Positions 16,636 to 25,504 are shown, numbered from the stretch's first letter. The stretch: 64,000 nt of DNA from Ottowia flava (GCF_042680565.1 NZ_JBHUEJ010000016.1:124001-188000); one strand, 5' to 3'. Notes: a model not told the origin generated them from the sequence alone. Numbers and translations: made by a program.

Positions 16636-17403
16636 TCAGCCGGCCAGCGGCGCGCCGTCGACGAACACGCGCAGCTCGCCCGGCGCGAACGTCGTCCAGG
16701 TCTCGTTGCGCGTCAGCGGCGTGGTGGCGACCACGGCCACGCGGTCCTGCGGCGTGGTGTGCTGGGCGAAATCGATGGCCAGGTCTTCGTCGGCCAGTTG
16801 GGCGCTGGCAAAGGGGTGCTGGCGCACGATGTAGCACAGCTTGGTCGACGCGTGCGCCCACAGCGCCTCGCCGTTGGACAGCAGAAAGTTGAAGGTGCCG
16901 TGGCGCGCCACCCGCGGCACCAGTTCGCGCAGCGTGCGCGTCAGCTCATCCACCGGGGGCAGGCTGGCGTGCGACTTGGCCAGCTCCTGCATCAGCCAGC
17001 AGAAGGCCTGTTCGCTGTCGGTGCTGCCGACAGGATGAAAGTGGCCGTGCAGGTGCGGCGCGTAGTCCTTGAGGTCGCCGTTGTGGGCGAACACCCAGTA
17101 GCGGCCCCACAGCTCGCGCACGAAAGGGTGGCAGTTTTCCAGCCGCACCTCGCCCACGGTGGCCTTGCGGATGTGCGAGATGACGTTGCGGCTCTGGATC
17201 GGGTAGCCGCGCACGAACTTTGCCAGGCCGGAGTCGCAGGCCGGCTCGACGTCGACGAACTGGCGCACGCCGGCGCCTTCAAAAAAAGCGATGCCCCAGC
17301 CGTCGGCGTGGTGGTCGGTGCGGCCGCCGCGCTGGGCGAAACCGGCGAAGCTGAAGGTCACGTCGGTCGGCGTGTTGCAGTTCATTCCGAGCAGCTGGCA
17401 CAT
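16636..17403 (-). CDS. Class II glutamine amidotransferase (YafJ-like)
   Basis: 255-residue Ntn-hydrolase glutaminase domain protein. The catalytic Cys is residue 2 (MCQLLGMNC), exposed after Met removal. Further conserved elements are RGGRTDHHADGWGIAFFEG, SHIRKATVG and the FAHNGDLKDY block that binds glutamine, followed by STDSEQAFCWLM. It matches the stand-alone YafJ/EgtC-type family rather than GltB or PurF, and no synthetase domain follows. The reaction is glutamine hydrolysis or transfer of its amide to an unknown acceptor. It is followed in the same direction, ten bases after the preceding gene's stop, by no partner that would reveal the acceptor. Confidence 0.88.
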   Translation of the reverse strand: MCQLLGMNCNTPTDVTFSFAGFAQRGGRTDHHADGWGIAFFEGAGVRQFVDVEPACDSGLAKFVRGYPIQSRNVISHIRKATVGEVRLENCHPFVRELWGRYWVFAHNGDLKDYAPHLHGHFHPVGSTDSEQAFCWLMQELAKSHASLPPVDELTRTLRELVPRVARHGTFNFLLSNGEALWAHASTKLCYIVRQHPFASAQLADEDLAIDFAQHTTPQDRVAVVATTPLTRNETWTTFAPGELRVFVDGAPLAG

Positions 17404-17413
17404 GGCGACGAGT

Positions 17414-18922
17414 CTAGTCCCTTGGCGTCAGGCGGCTGTGCCCGCCGAGGTGCCGCGCCGCCAGCATGGCCAGCGCGCACAGCGCGGCCAGCATCAGGAA
17501 CACCTCGTCGAACGCCGCCAGACGGGCGGCGGCGTGGGCGTTATCTGTCAGCGTGGTGCCGTGCGCCGACAGGCGCCATTCGAGCGCGATGCCGCACAGG
17601 CTGACGCCGGCGGCACCGCCCAGCATGCGGATGAAGTTGATGGCGCTCGGGCCCTGCGTCAGCAGGTCCTTGTCGAGCCCCCGCATGGCGCCCAGGTTGA
17701 GCGACGGCAGGATGAAGCCCAGGCCGATGCGGCCAACGATGCTGAAGGTGATCAACATCCACAGCCCGCTGCGCAGATCGATCAGCACCATCAGCGCGAA
17801 CGACAGCGCCAGCAGCGCCAGCCCCATGTTGACCAGCCAGCTGGCGGGCGTGGTGTCGGCCCAGCGCCCGACGATGGCGATGGCCGCGGCCAGCACCAGC
17901 CCGGACGGCAGCAGCACCGAGCCGACGCTGGACGCCGACAGGCCCAGCGCCATCTGCATGTAGACCGGCAGCAGGTAGGTCGAGCCAAACAGCGCCGTGC
18001 CGTAGATCAGCGCCACCAGCGAGCCCATGGCGAACGGCCGCCAAGCAAACAGGCGCAGGTCCATCAAGGGCGCCTGCCCCAGGCGCGCGCGCCGCCGCTG
18101 CCACCCGATGAACGCGGCGAAACACACCAGCGCCAGCGTCAGCAGGCCCCACGCGCGCATCGGCGGCCCCTCGCGCAGCGACACCAGGCCGTCCAGCAGG
18201 CTGAGCGTGCCCACCGTGCCCAGGGCCAGCCCGCCCCAGTCCAGCCGCTCGCTGGCGCTGGCCATCACGCCGCCGGGCCCGGTGATCGGCACGTACCGCC
18301 GCGCCAGCCACATCGACGCCAGGCAAAACGGCACCACCATGAAGAAGATCGAGCGCCAACCGAACCAGTCGACCAGCAGGCCACCGATCGACGGCCCCAC
18401 GGCAGGCGCCAGGATCACGCCCACGGTGAATAGCGAAATCGCCCGGCCCTGCTCGTGCGGCTGGAAGGCCCGCATGATGATGATGGCCGGGATCGGCTGC
18501 AGCACGCCGGCCGCCAGCCCCTCGGCCACACGCGCCACCAGCACCAGCGGAAAGTTCTGCGCCAGGCCGCCCAGGATGCCGCCGGCCATCAGCAGCCACA
18601 TGCAGCCCACGTACGTCCTGCGGTAGCCAAAGCGGCCCAGCAGCCAGGGCGTGGTGAGCATCGTCACCGTGCTGGCCACCATGAAGCCGCTGGACACCCA
18701 TTGCGCCATCGATTGCGGCAGGTGGAACTGGTGCGCCAGCGCCGGAATGGCGACGTTGACCACCGTGGACGACATGATGGAAGCGATGGTGCCGACCATC
18801 ACCGCCATCAGCATCAGCCAGCGCAGGCGCTCGCCGTGGCGCGCCCGCAGTGCCTCCAGCGTGCCGGGCGCGCCAGCGAGGGTGGAGGGGGGAGTTTCGG
18901 GAGAAGCGGGCGGGCCGGACAT
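17414..18922 (-). CDS. MFS transporter, DHA2 (EmrB/QacA-type)
   Basis: 502-residue exporter of the 14-helix DHA2 family. Characteristic segments are SSTVVNVAIPALAHQFHLPQ in helix 1, WVSSGFMVASTVTMLTTPW, loop GRFGYRRTYV, and motif C VILAPAVGPSIGGLLVDWFG. The start is placed at 18922 (MSGPP); an alternative ATG lies at 18937, and frames further upstream run into the divergent cytochrome gene. It pumps hydrophobic drugs or dyes by proton antiport; normally EmrB proteins pair with an EmrA adaptor, and none is encoded here. Ten bases separate its stop from the amidotransferase start. Confidence 0.9.
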   Translation of the reverse strand: MSGPPASPETPPSTLAGAPGTLEALRARHGERLRWLMLMAVMVGTIASIMSSTVVNVAIPALAHQFHLPQSMAQWVSSGFMVASTVTMLTTPWLLGRFGYRRTYVGCMWLLMAGGILGGLAQNFPLVLVARVAEGLAAGVLQPIPAIIIMRAFQPHEQGRAISLFTVGVILAPAVGPSIGGLLVDWFGWRSIFFMVVPFCLASMWLARRYVPITGPGGVMASASERLDWGGLALGTVGTLSLLDGLVSLREGPPMRAWGLLTLALVCFAAFIGWQRRRARLGQAPLMDLRLFAWRPFAMGSLVALIYGTALFGSTYLLPVYMQMALGLSASSVGSVLLPSGLVLAAAIAIVGRWADTTPASWLVNMGLALLALSFALMVLIDLRSGLWMLITFSIVGRIGLGFILPSLNLGAMRGLDKDLLTQGPSAINFIRMLGGAAGVSLCGIALEWRLSAHGTTLTDNAHAAARLAAFDEVFLMLAALCALAMLAARHLGGHSRLTPRD

Positions 18923-18985
18923 GAAGGACAAAAGCATAGCGCTTTGGCGTTTTGGCGCTTTCGTTGGGCCAAGCGCAGGTCTATC

Positions 18986-19360
18986 ATGGCTCGCATGTCC
19001 ACCGCACCCATGAACCTCTTGCGAGCCCCGATCGGGCGTCGCGTGGCGTCGGGCCTGCTGATGGCCCTGACACTGGCCGCGCCCGTCGCCCGGGCAGACG
19101 CCAACCTGGCCGCCAACATGGGTTGCCTCAACTGCCACGGCAGCGTGCCGCGCGGCGAGGCGCCTTCCTTCGAGCGCATGAAGCAGCGTGCGGCCAGGGG
19201 CAACAAGGAGCCCAAGGCCATCGCCGACCACTGGCTTGAAGAAATGCGCGCCACGGCCAGCGGCCCCCGCGCCATTGTCGGTCACCGCGAAGTGACCGAC
19301 CGGACCGCGCAGGACATCGTCGGCTGGCTGCTGGCGCCGACCAGCCAGCCGGTCAAGTAA
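18986..19360 (+). CDS. Small class I cytochrome c
   Basis: 124-residue exported monohaem cytochrome. A signal peptide (RRVASGLLMALTLAAPVARA) precedes the mature protein, whose single haem site is GCLNCHG; the C-terminal helix DRTAQDIVGWLLA is typical of c-type cytochromes. The sixth ligand is probably Met in EEMRATASG. It is divergent from the EmrB-type exporter and followed by a small Cys-rich protein on the other strand. It resembles the c5/c-like electron carriers often found near oxidases, but no oxidase is nearby, so the partner is unknown. Alternative starts exist at 18995 and 19010. Confidence 0.85.
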   Translation: MARMSTAPMNLLRAPIGRRVASGLLMALTLAAPVARADANLAANMGCLNCHGSVPRGEAPSFERMKQRAARGNKEPKAIADHWLEEMRATASGPRAIVGHREVTDRTAQDIVGWLLAPTSQPVK

Positions 19361-19372
19361 GGCCGCCCGGCT

Positions 19373-19615
19373 TCAGCGATCCACGGCGGCGGCGGCCACG
19401 CAGGCCGCGCAGATGCACGCGCGCCGCCGCGCCTCGGGCGGCACCCGCGCCAGCAGCTCGGGCGCAAAGTCGGCGTCCCGGCACCAGCAGGCGACCGGTG
19501 CCGCGCCCGCGACGACCTGCGCCATGGCGCAGCCGTTCGGGCCACCGCACAGCGGGCAGCGCGCCGTATCGACGGGATCAATATCCGCTTTCATGGGGAT
19601 GGTATTCTGATCCAT
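19373..19615 (-). CDS. Cysteine-rich CWC family protein
   Basis: 80-residue protein with the pattern of the Cys-rich CWC family: CPLCGGPNGC near the N-terminus, a central CWC, and a CICAAC near the C-terminus, presumably binding one or two zinc ions. Function of the family is unknown. The start at 19615 gives the conserved block directly; a much longer frame upstream overlaps the divergent DksA-like gene and is a shadow. Its start codon lies 52 bp from the divergent dksA-like ATG, so the two share a promoter region. Confidence 0.75.
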   Translation of the reverse strand: MDQNTIPMKADIDPVDTARCPLCGGPNGCAMAQVVAGAAPVACWCRDADFAPELLARVPPEARRRACICAACVAAAAVDR

Positions 19616-19667
19616 GACCTCGCCGCGCCCGGTGCGCGGCTTTTTGACGACTGAACGGAGAACCGCG

Positions 19668-20051
19668 ATGAGCGATGGACTGAGTGCCGCCCAATTGAAG
19701 GAATTGAAGGATCTGCTGCTCGCCAAGCGCAAGGCCCTGACGGCCGAGATGGACCAGAACATCGAGAACCTGGCGCCGCCCGAAGTGAACGCCGGCAGCG
19801 TCTCGCAGGACGACAACGCGCGCCTGCGCAACCAGACCCGCGAAGTGGACGCTGCCCTGACCAACCTGGACGCCGCCGACATCGCCCGCATCGACCGCGC
19901 GCTGGAAGCCATGGACGACGGCAGCTACGGCTTTTGCGCCCGCTGCGGCTGCGCCATCCCCTTCGAGCGCCTGAAGATCGAACCGATGACGCAGCACTGC
20001 GTCAAGTGCAAGTCCGAGTTGGAAAAGGAACAGGCCGCCGCGCGCGGCTGA
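19668..20051 (+). CDS. TraR/DksA-family zinc-finger transcription factor
   Basis: 127-residue DksA-like protein. It has an N-terminal coiled coil (LKDLLLAKRKALTAEMDQNI and on to IDRALEAMDDGSYG) and a four-Cys zinc finger CARCG...CVKC at the C-terminus. Such proteins enter the RNA polymerase secondary channel; the coiled-coil tip here reads EVDAALTNLDAADIAR, so the canonical DksA tip residues are only partly kept. A good GGAG site precedes the ATG at 19668; an upstream frame start (19614) is ignored. It is shorter than full DksA (about 150), so it may be a paralogue rather than the housekeeping copy. Confidence 0.85.
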   Translation: MSDGLSAAQLKELKDLLLAKRKALTAEMDQNIENLAPPEVNAGSVSQDDNARLRNQTREVDAALTNLDAADIARIDRALEAMDDGSYGFCARCGCAIPFERLKIEPMTQHCVKCKSELEKEQAAARG

Positions 20052-20101
20052 CCGGCACCGGCTGACACCCGCAACGCCGCGCGCGTCGACACGCTTTTTC
20101 C

Positions 20102-20431
20102 ATGAGCCGTTCCACCTGGCTGACAGGCGCCGTGGTGCTGCTGCTGGGCGCGGCGGCCGCCGCCTGGTGGACAACCTGGCTGGACCCGTACGTGCCGCCG
20201 CTGGCCGACTGGCGCCAGCAACTGCGCCAGACCGCTGCCGGGCAGGCGCTGTCGCCGCCACCACCGCCCCGCTGGGTGACGGTGCCACCGGGCGACAAGG
20301 CCACGTGCCTGAAGCGCGCGGGCGGCGAGTTGAACGCCGACTTCGTGCAATGCCGCGCGGGCCGGCGCGAGCTGGTGCGCACGAACTACGACGGCACGCG
20401 CACCGTGCTGGAAGTCAAGCCGCTGGAGTGA
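20102..20431 (+). CDS. Hypothetical membrane-anchored protein
   Basis: 109-residue protein with one N-terminal hydrophobic segment (TWLTGAVVLLLGAAAAAWW) followed by a Pro-rich stretch and a small soluble domain holding two Cys (TCLKRAGG and DFVQCRAG), which could form a disulfide in the periplasm. I do not recognise a family. It lies 50 bp after the DksA-like gene in the same direction and may be co-transcribed with it. A hairpin follows. Confidence 0.65.
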   Translation: MSRSTWLTGAVVLLLGAAAAAWWTTWLDPYVPPLADWRQQLRQTAAGQALSPPPPPRWVTVPPGDKATCLKRAGGELNADFVQCRAGRRELVRTNYDGTRTVLEVKPLE

Positions 20432-20474
20432 GGCGATCACCGCGCCGCGCTGACGGGCCCACACGGTCGTTCGC

Positions 20475-20506
20475 GCAAAAAGAAGAACCGCGCCGAAGCG
20501 CGGTTT
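20475..20506 (-). terminator. Terminator between hypothetical gene and glcB (probably for glcB)
   Basis: Perfect 8-bp stem AACCGCGC-CGAA-GCGCGGTT. On the minus strand it is followed by a T-rich tract (TTCTTCTTTTT), a good intrinsic terminator for glcB; on the plus strand only three T follow, so it may also weakly terminate the other gene. Confidence 0.65.
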
Positions 20507-20507
20507 C

Positions 20508-20572
20508 AAGTCAAATAGGCCTCCAGCCCTACAACCATCTGCGCAAGCAGCTACGATTTTGATACCGTAGCT
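20508..20572 (-). repeat. Dispersed repeat, copy 5
   Basis: Inverted, nearly full-length copy (minus strand: CGTAGCTGCTTGCGCAGATG, then GTTGTAGGGCTGGAGGCCTA). It lies between glcB and its terminator. Confidence 0.85.
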
Positions 20573-20590
20573 GCCGTGCGCTGACCGGCC

Positions 20591-22810
20591 TCAGGCGCCG
20601 GCCTTGACCTTCTGACGCCAGGCGTGCAGCAGCGGCTCGGTGTAGCCGTTGGGCTGCTCAATGCCCTTGAAGACCAGGTCGCACGCGGCCTGGAAGGCGG
20701 CCGATTTGGCGAAGCTGCCCTTCATCTTGCGGTAGGCCTTGTCGCCACCGTTCTGCTGGTCGACCAGCGCGGCCATGCGCTCCATCGTGGCCTGCACCTG
20801 GCCCTTGCTGACGACGCCGTGCAGCAGCCAGTTGGCCATGTGCTGGCTGCTGATGCGCAGCGTGGCGCGGTCTTCCATCAGGCCGATGTTGTGGATGTCG
20901 GGCACCTTGGAGCAGCCCACGCCCTGGTCGACCCAGCGCACCACATAGCCCAGGATGCCCTGCGCGTTGTTGTCCAGCTCCTGCTGCTTTTCCTGCGCCG
21001 TCCACTTGGGCGAGGGCACGACGGGGATGGTGAGCAGGCCGGTCAGCAGCTCGTCGCGCAGCGCTTGAATGTCGGCGTGGGCCAACTCCTGCTCCAGGCC
21101 TTTTTGCACGTCGCTCACCAGCACCTGGTGATAGTGCATGGCGTGCAGCGTGGCGCCGGTCGGGTTAGGCACCCAGGCGGTGTTGGCGCCGGCCTTGGGG
21201 TGGCCGATCTTGACTTTCATCATCTCGCCCATCAAATCGGGCGCGGCCCACATGCCCTTGCCGATCTGCGCCTTGCCGCGCAGGCCGCAGGCCAGGCCGA
21301 CCAGCACGTTGTTGCGCTCGTACGCCTGGATCCAGGCGCTGGTCTTCATGTCGCCCTTGCGGTAGACGGGACCGGCCATCATGCAGCTGTGCATCTCGTC
21401 GCCCGTGCGGTCGAGGAAGCCGGTGTTGATGAAGGCCACGCGCGCCTTGGCCGCGTCGATGCAGGCCTTGAGGTTGACGCTGGTGCGGCGCTCTTCGTCC
21501 ATGATGCCCAGCTTGACGGTGTTGTAGGGCAGGTGCAGCAGCTTCTCGACGCGGCCGAACAGCTCGCTGGCAAAGCCGACTTCGGCCGGGCCGTGCATCT
21601 TGGGCTTGACGATGTAGACGCTGCCTTTGCGTGAGTTGCGCAGGCCGTCCTGGCCCTTGCCCTGCAGGTCGACCAGCGCGATGGCGGTGGTGACCACGGC
21701 GTCCATGATGCCTTCGGGGATTTCCTTGCTGCTGCCGTCGGCGGCCTTGTACAGGATGGCCGGGTTGGTCATCAGGTGGCCCACGTTGCGCAGGAACATG
21801 AGCGAGCGGCCGTGCAGCGTCACCTCGCCCTTGCCGTTCGGCGCGGTGTAGACGCGGTCGGGGTTCAGGCCACGCGTCAGCGTCTTGCCATCTTTCTGGA
21901 AGCTCTCGGTCAGCGTGCCGCGCAGGATGCCCAGCCAGTTGCGGTAGCCCAGCACCTTGTCGGCGGCGTCGACCGCGGCCACAGAGTCTTCCAGGTCCAG
22001 GATGGTCGACACGGCGGCTTCGACCACCAGGTCGGCCACGCCAGCCGGGTCGTTCTTGCCGATCGGCGACTTGGGGTTGATCTGGATGTCGAGATGCAGT
22101 CCGTTGTGCGCCAGCAGCACCGACGTGGGCGCCTGCGGCTTGCCCTGGTAGCCGACCAGTTGACTCGGGTCGGCCAGCTTGCTGCTCTTGCCACCCTTGA
22201 GCTTGACCACCAGCTCGCCATCCTTGATGACGTAGCCGGTCGAATCGATGTGCGAGCCCTTCTTGAGCGGCGCGGTGCGGTCGAGTACGTAGCGCGCCCA
22301 TTCGATCACCTTGGCGCCGCGCTTGGCGTTGTACTTGCCGCCTTTTTCCAGGCCCTTGGTTTCGGGGATGACGTCGGTGCCGTACAGCGCGTCGTACAGG
22401 CTGCCCCAGCGCGCGTTGGCGGCGTTCAGCGCGTAGCGCGCGTTCAGGATCGGCACCACCAACTGGGGGCCGGCCTGCACGGCCAGTTCGTCGTCGACGT
22501 GTTCGGTCGTCACCTGCACCTTTTCGGGCACGGGCACCAGGTAGCCAATGCCTTCCAGGAACTGGCGGTAGGCGCGCATGTCGGTGATCGGGCCGGGGTT
22601 GGCGCGGTGCCAGGTGTCCAACTCCGCCTGCAGGCGATCGCGCTCGGCCAGCAGCGCCAGGTTCTTGGGCGCCAGCTCGGTCACGATGTCCGAGAAGCCG
22701 CGCCAGAAGGCGTCAGGCGCCACGCCAACTTCGGGCAGCACTTCCTGGTTGACGAATTCGTACAGCTCGTTGGCGACTTGCAAGTCGTGGGCTTGGGTGC
22801 GTTCGGTCAT
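20591..22810 (-). CDS. glcB: Malate synthase G
   Basis: Condenses glyoxylate with acetyl-CoA to malate (glyoxylate shunt / glycolate use). 739 residues, matching the long MSG isoform rather than the short MSA. Family segments include the N-terminal VNQEVLPEVGVAPDAFW, ILDLEDSVAAVDAADK in the TIM barrel, the LNPDR and GRSLMFLRNVGHLM blocks, FINTGFLDRTGDE with the glyoxylate-site residues, and ANTAWVPNPTGATLHAMHYH. It is monocistronic, with an AT-rich palindrome in its upstream region and a terminator behind. The gene for isocitrate lyase is not in the window. Confidence 0.96.
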   Translation of the reverse strand: MTERTQAHDLQVANELYEFVNQEVLPEVGVAPDAFWRGFSDIVTELAPKNLALLAERDRLQAELDTWHRANPGPITDMRAYRQFLEGIGYLVPVPEKVQVTTEHVDDELAVQAGPQLVVPILNARYALNAANARWGSLYDALYGTDVIPETKGLEKGGKYNAKRGAKVIEWARYVLDRTAPLKKGSHIDSTGYVIKDGELVVKLKGGKSSKLADPSQLVGYQGKPQAPTSVLLAHNGLHLDIQINPKSPIGKNDPAGVADLVVEAAVSTILDLEDSVAAVDAADKVLGYRNWLGILRGTLTESFQKDGKTLTRGLNPDRVYTAPNGKGEVTLHGRSLMFLRNVGHLMTNPAILYKAADGSSKEIPEGIMDAVVTTAIALVDLQGKGQDGLRNSRKGSVYIVKPKMHGPAEVGFASELFGRVEKLLHLPYNTVKLGIMDEERRTSVNLKACIDAAKARVAFINTGFLDRTGDEMHSCMMAGPVYRKGDMKTSAWIQAYERNNVLVGLACGLRGKAQIGKGMWAAPDLMGEMMKVKIGHPKAGANTAWVPNPTGATLHAMHYHQVLVSDVQKGLEQELAHADIQALRDELLTGLLTIPVVPSPKWTAQEKQQELDNNAQGILGYVVRWVDQGVGCSKVPDIHNIGLMEDRATLRISSQHMANWLLHGVVSKGQVQATMERMAALVDQQNGGDKAYRKMKGSFAKSAAFQAACDLVFKGIEQPNGYTEPLLHAWRQKVKAGA

Positions 22811-22885
22811 GGCAAACCTCGTGAAAGCGAATCTGAAAAAGCCGTCGCGCCCGCCAGGGCGAGCGCTTCATTCGACTGTATTCGA

Positions 22886-22907
22886 TTTGTTTTGGTTAAA
22901 AAACAAA
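22886..22907. promoter_or_regulatory. Palindrome upstream of glcB
   Basis: Perfect 8-bp arms TTTGTTTT and AAAACAAA separated by six bases, about 80 bp before the glcB start. It is a plausible operator for the glyoxylate-responsive control of malate synthase; the regulator is not identified. Confidence 0.45.
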
Positions 22908-23032
22908 GCAAAGATCGCAAAACCTGTGACCAAAACGCAAAGATAGGCCAAAAATGCTGGGGTAGGCGACGCAAGGCCACGGGCGGGAAAGCCACGTCAG
23001 ACACCTGCGCCTGACCGCAACGGCGCAAAAAT

Positions 23033-23090
23033 ACTATGCTTTTGGTAGCTGCCTGCGCAATCAGTTCTAGCGCCGGAGTTCGATTTCTTA
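23033..23090 (+). repeat. Dispersed repeat, copy 6
   Basis: Forward copy (GGTAGCTGCCTGCGCAATCA, then GTTCTAGCGCCGGAG) about 45 bp from the end of the following minus-strand gene. Confidence 0.75.
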
Positions 23091-23133
23091 TAAAACTGAG
23101 GTGATCTGCAGGGACAACGTTGCGCCCCCAGTG

Positions 23134-23889
23134 TCAATCCAGGCCTTCTCTCACCGGCCGGATCGCCATCCACAGTGCTGCGATCCACACCGGCGCAGCC
23201 TGGACCAGCGCCAGCCCGACGCTGGCGTCCGAACTTCGCCAGGCCCAGCCCAGCGCGATCAGCAGCAGCACGCCGTGCACCACCATCGCCCAGCGGCTGC
23301 AGCGCATCAGCAACCAGCCGATCGCGGCCGAGCCCAGGCCGCAGAACAGGTAGTAAACGCCGCCCCCGTGGGTGAGCGAAATCAGCCCGCCCACCAGCAA
23401 CAGCGCACCCCAGGCGATCATCACCATGCCCAGCAGGCGGGGTGGCCCCGAGGCACGCGAGGCGGAACCTTCCTGCTGAGCGATCAGCTCCAGTTGCTTC
23501 TGCAGCGCCTCGTTCAACTGCGCAGGGCCGGGCGCACCAGCCGCCGGTGGGGCCATGTGGGCAGTCAAAGGCGCTGAGCCCGACGGGTGCGCGCGCTCGG
23601 TCAGGGTCGGCAGATCGGCCGGCGGCCCTGCCGGAGTGCGCAACACGGCGGACCCCGCGGCGACGGACCGCTCAGCGGGAACGAACCCGTCGTTCATGGC
23701 GCGCCGCTCGTTCCGCCCTGGGCCACCATGGCCCATTGGCGCTGGCGCAGGACTGGCCGCGCGCATGCGCCCTTCCAACTCGGCGCGCGCACGGCGGCTG
23801 CCCCGCTCGGCCAGTAGCTGGAGCTGGGCGAGACTCAGCGTGCGCACGTCAATGCGCGAGGCAGAAGGAGGGTTGGGGGCTGGCGGCAT
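23134..23889 (-). CDS. Hypothetical protein with C-terminal membrane domain
   Basis: 251-residue protein of unknown function. The N-terminal ~130 residues are Ala/Pro-rich and probably disordered, apart from a first helix RTLSLAQLQLLAERGSRRAR. A short predicted helix (QLNEALQKQLELIAQQEG) follows, and then four hydrophobic segments starting at LLGMVMIAWGALLLVGGLIS. No family recognised. It lies divergent from a LysR regulator (122 bp apart), so the two may be functionally linked. Confidence 0.6.
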   Translation of the reverse strand: MPPAPNPPSASRIDVRTLSLAQLQLLAERGSRRARAELEGRMRAASPAPAPMGHGGPGRNERRAMNDGFVPAERSVAAGSAVLRTPAGPPADLPTLTERAHPSGSAPLTAHMAPPAAGAPGPAQLNEALQKQLELIAQQEGSASRASGPPRLLGMVMIAWGALLLVGGLISLTHGGGVYYLFCGLGSAAIGWLLMRCSRWAMVVHGVLLLIALGWAWRSSDASVGLALVQAAPVWIAALWMAIRPVREGLD

Positions 23890-24011
23890 GTCCGTTCGTC
23901 ACCTTGCCGGGGCAGGTGCAACCTGATGATCGCACAGCCCCTGCCCCACTGACGACCCCCACACCAAGGGGAGGACTCAAGAACGTGGCGACTGCGCATA
24001 ATGCCCGCTCC

Positions 24012-25007
24012 ATGGACAAGCTCAAGGCTTTCGAGACCTTCGCCTCGGTGGCCACGCGCGGCTCGCTGAGCGCCGCGGCGCGCGCCGAAGGGGTGGCGCC
24101 GGCGGTGATCGGGCGGCGGTTGGACGCGCTGGAAGAACACCTGGGCGTGAAGCTGCTGGTGCGCACCACACGGCGCATCGCCCTCACGCACGAGGGCACG
24201 GCCTTTCTGGACGACTGCCAGCGCATCCTGGCCGAGGTGGCCGGCGCCGAAGCCAGCGTGTCGGCCGGCGGCGTGCAGGCCAGCGGCCACCTGCGCCTCA
24301 CGGCGCCAGCGGGCTTTGGGCGACGGCACGTCGCGCCGCTGCTGCCGGCCTTTCACGCGGCGCACCCGCGGCTGCGCATCTCGCTGAACCTGTCGGACCG
24401 GGTGATCGACCTGGCGGCCGAAGCCTACGACTGCGCCGTGCGCGTTGGCGACTTGCCCGACTCGTCCCTGGTCAGCATCCGCCTGGCGGACAACCGGCGG
24501 CTGGCGGTGGCCGCGCCCGCCTACCTGGCGCGCCGCGGCACACCGGAGCACCCGCGCGATCTGACCGGGCACGACTGCCTGGCGCTGTCCAGCGACGCCT
24601 CGCAGACGCGCGGCTGGGCGTTTCGCGTGCCGCACACCGACCTGGCCAAGCGCGCCGAGGGCAGCCCGACCGAACCGTTGGCCGACAGCGACGCCAGCAG
24701 CGAAGTCATCTACCTGCGCCCCAGCGGCCCGCTGGATTGCTCGGACGGTCAGGTGCTGCACGACTGGTGCCTGGCCGGCCACGGCATCGCCTGGCGTTCG
24801 ACCTGGGAGGTGGAGCACGAAATCGCCACCGGCCAACTGGTGCCGGTGCTGGAGGCCTTTGCCGCGCCGCCCAACGGCATCTATGCCATCCTGCCGCACC
24901 CCACCAAGCACCTGCCGCTGCGCGTGCGCTTGTGGGTAGACCACTTGCGCGAGCGCTATGCCGATCCCGGCTACTGGCATGGCAGCGCCAATGGCACCCG
25001 GCGCTAG
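24012..25007 (+). CDS. LysR-family transcriptional regulator
   Basis: 331-residue LTTR. The N-terminal helix-turn-helix is clear: LKAFETFASVATRGSLSAAA followed by VIGRRLDALEEHLGVKLLVR. The effector domain begins SGHLRLTAPAGFGRRHVAPL, as in the large LTTR subgroup of Burkholderiales with broad or unknown ligands. Between residues 215 and 250 there is an extra hydrophilic stretch (AEGSPTEPLADSDASSEVIY) that lengthens the usual 300-residue protein. It is divergent from a hypothetical membrane protein gene, its most likely target. Confidence 0.9.
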   Translation: MDKLKAFETFASVATRGSLSAAARAEGVAPAVIGRRLDALEEHLGVKLLVRTTRRIALTHEGTAFLDDCQRILAEVAGAEASVSAGGVQASGHLRLTAPAGFGRRHVAPLLPAFHAAHPRLRISLNLSDRVIDLAAEAYDCAVRVGDLPDSSLVSIRLADNRRLAVAAPAYLARRGTPEHPRDLTGHDCLALSSDASQTRGWAFRVPHTDLAKRAEGSPTEPLADSDASSEVIYLRPSGPLDCSDGQVLHDWCLAGHGIAWRSTWEVEHEIATGQLVPVLEAFAAPPNGIYAILPHPTKHLPLRVRLWVDHLRERYADPGYWHGSANGTRR

Positions 25008-25036
25008 GTAAGCCCCTGTAACAATCCTCGCGTACG

Positions 25037-25495
25037 ATGCACGTCATGCAGGAAGCGTGGCTCGCCTTCTTTCACATCAGCGCGGTACTGGGATGGATTG
25101 TTTTCGCCTCCAGTGAGGCCGCCCTGTGCCGGCGCGAATGGCTCAACGGGGCGATCGTGCAGCGCCTGGTACGGCTTGACCGGATCTTGTGGATCGCCAC
25201 CGCTGCGGTGCTGGTCACCGGTCTGTTGCGCGTCTACCTGGGCGCCAAGGGCGCCGCCTGGTATTGGGGCAACTGGCTGCTGCACCTCAAGCTGACACTG
25301 TTCGTGGTGACCGCCGTGCTCATGCTCGGCCCCACGCGACGCTTCCTGCGCTGGCAAGCGCGATGGCTGAGCGATGGCGCACTGCCGCCCGAGCAGGACA
25401 TCGCCGGCGCTCGCAGGCTCGTCATGCTGGAAACCCACCTCGTCGCGGTGATCCCCCTGGCGGCGGTGTTTCTCGCTCGCGGCTTCGGCCACTGA
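25037..25495 (+). CDS. DUF2214-like integral membrane protein
   Basis: 152-residue protein with four hydrophobic helices: AFFHISAVLGWIVFASSEAA, LWIATAAVLVTGLLRVYLG, LHLKLTLFVVTAVLMLG and a C-terminal VAVIPLAAVFLARGFG. The His in helix 1 and the HLKL His are positioned as in small DUF2214/CopD-like membrane proteins and could bind haem or metal, but no function is established. It is followed nine bases later by a GT39 glycosyltransferase, so the two may be co-transcribed. Confidence 0.7.
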   Translation: MHVMQEAWLAFFHISAVLGWIVFASSEAALCRREWLNGAIVQRLVRLDRILWIATAAVLVTGLLRVYLGAKGAAWYWGNWLLHLKLTLFVVTAVLMLGPTRRFLRWQARWLSDGALPPEQDIAGARRLVMLETHLVAVIPLAAVFLARGFGH

Positions 25496-25504
25496 AGGAC
25501 TCCC

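Larger units (their letters stand above)
22811..23133. other. glcB upstream region
   Basis: 323-bp gap between glcB and a divergent-side hypothetical gene. It contains an AT-rich stretch with the palindrome at 22886-22907 and one copy of the dispersed repeat; no gene is apparent. Confidence 0.6.

Noticed and set aside
17414..19285. 623-residue version of the EmrB-type exporter
   Set aside because: The first ~120 residues overlap the divergent cytochrome c gene and have no transporter character; the start was moved to 18922.
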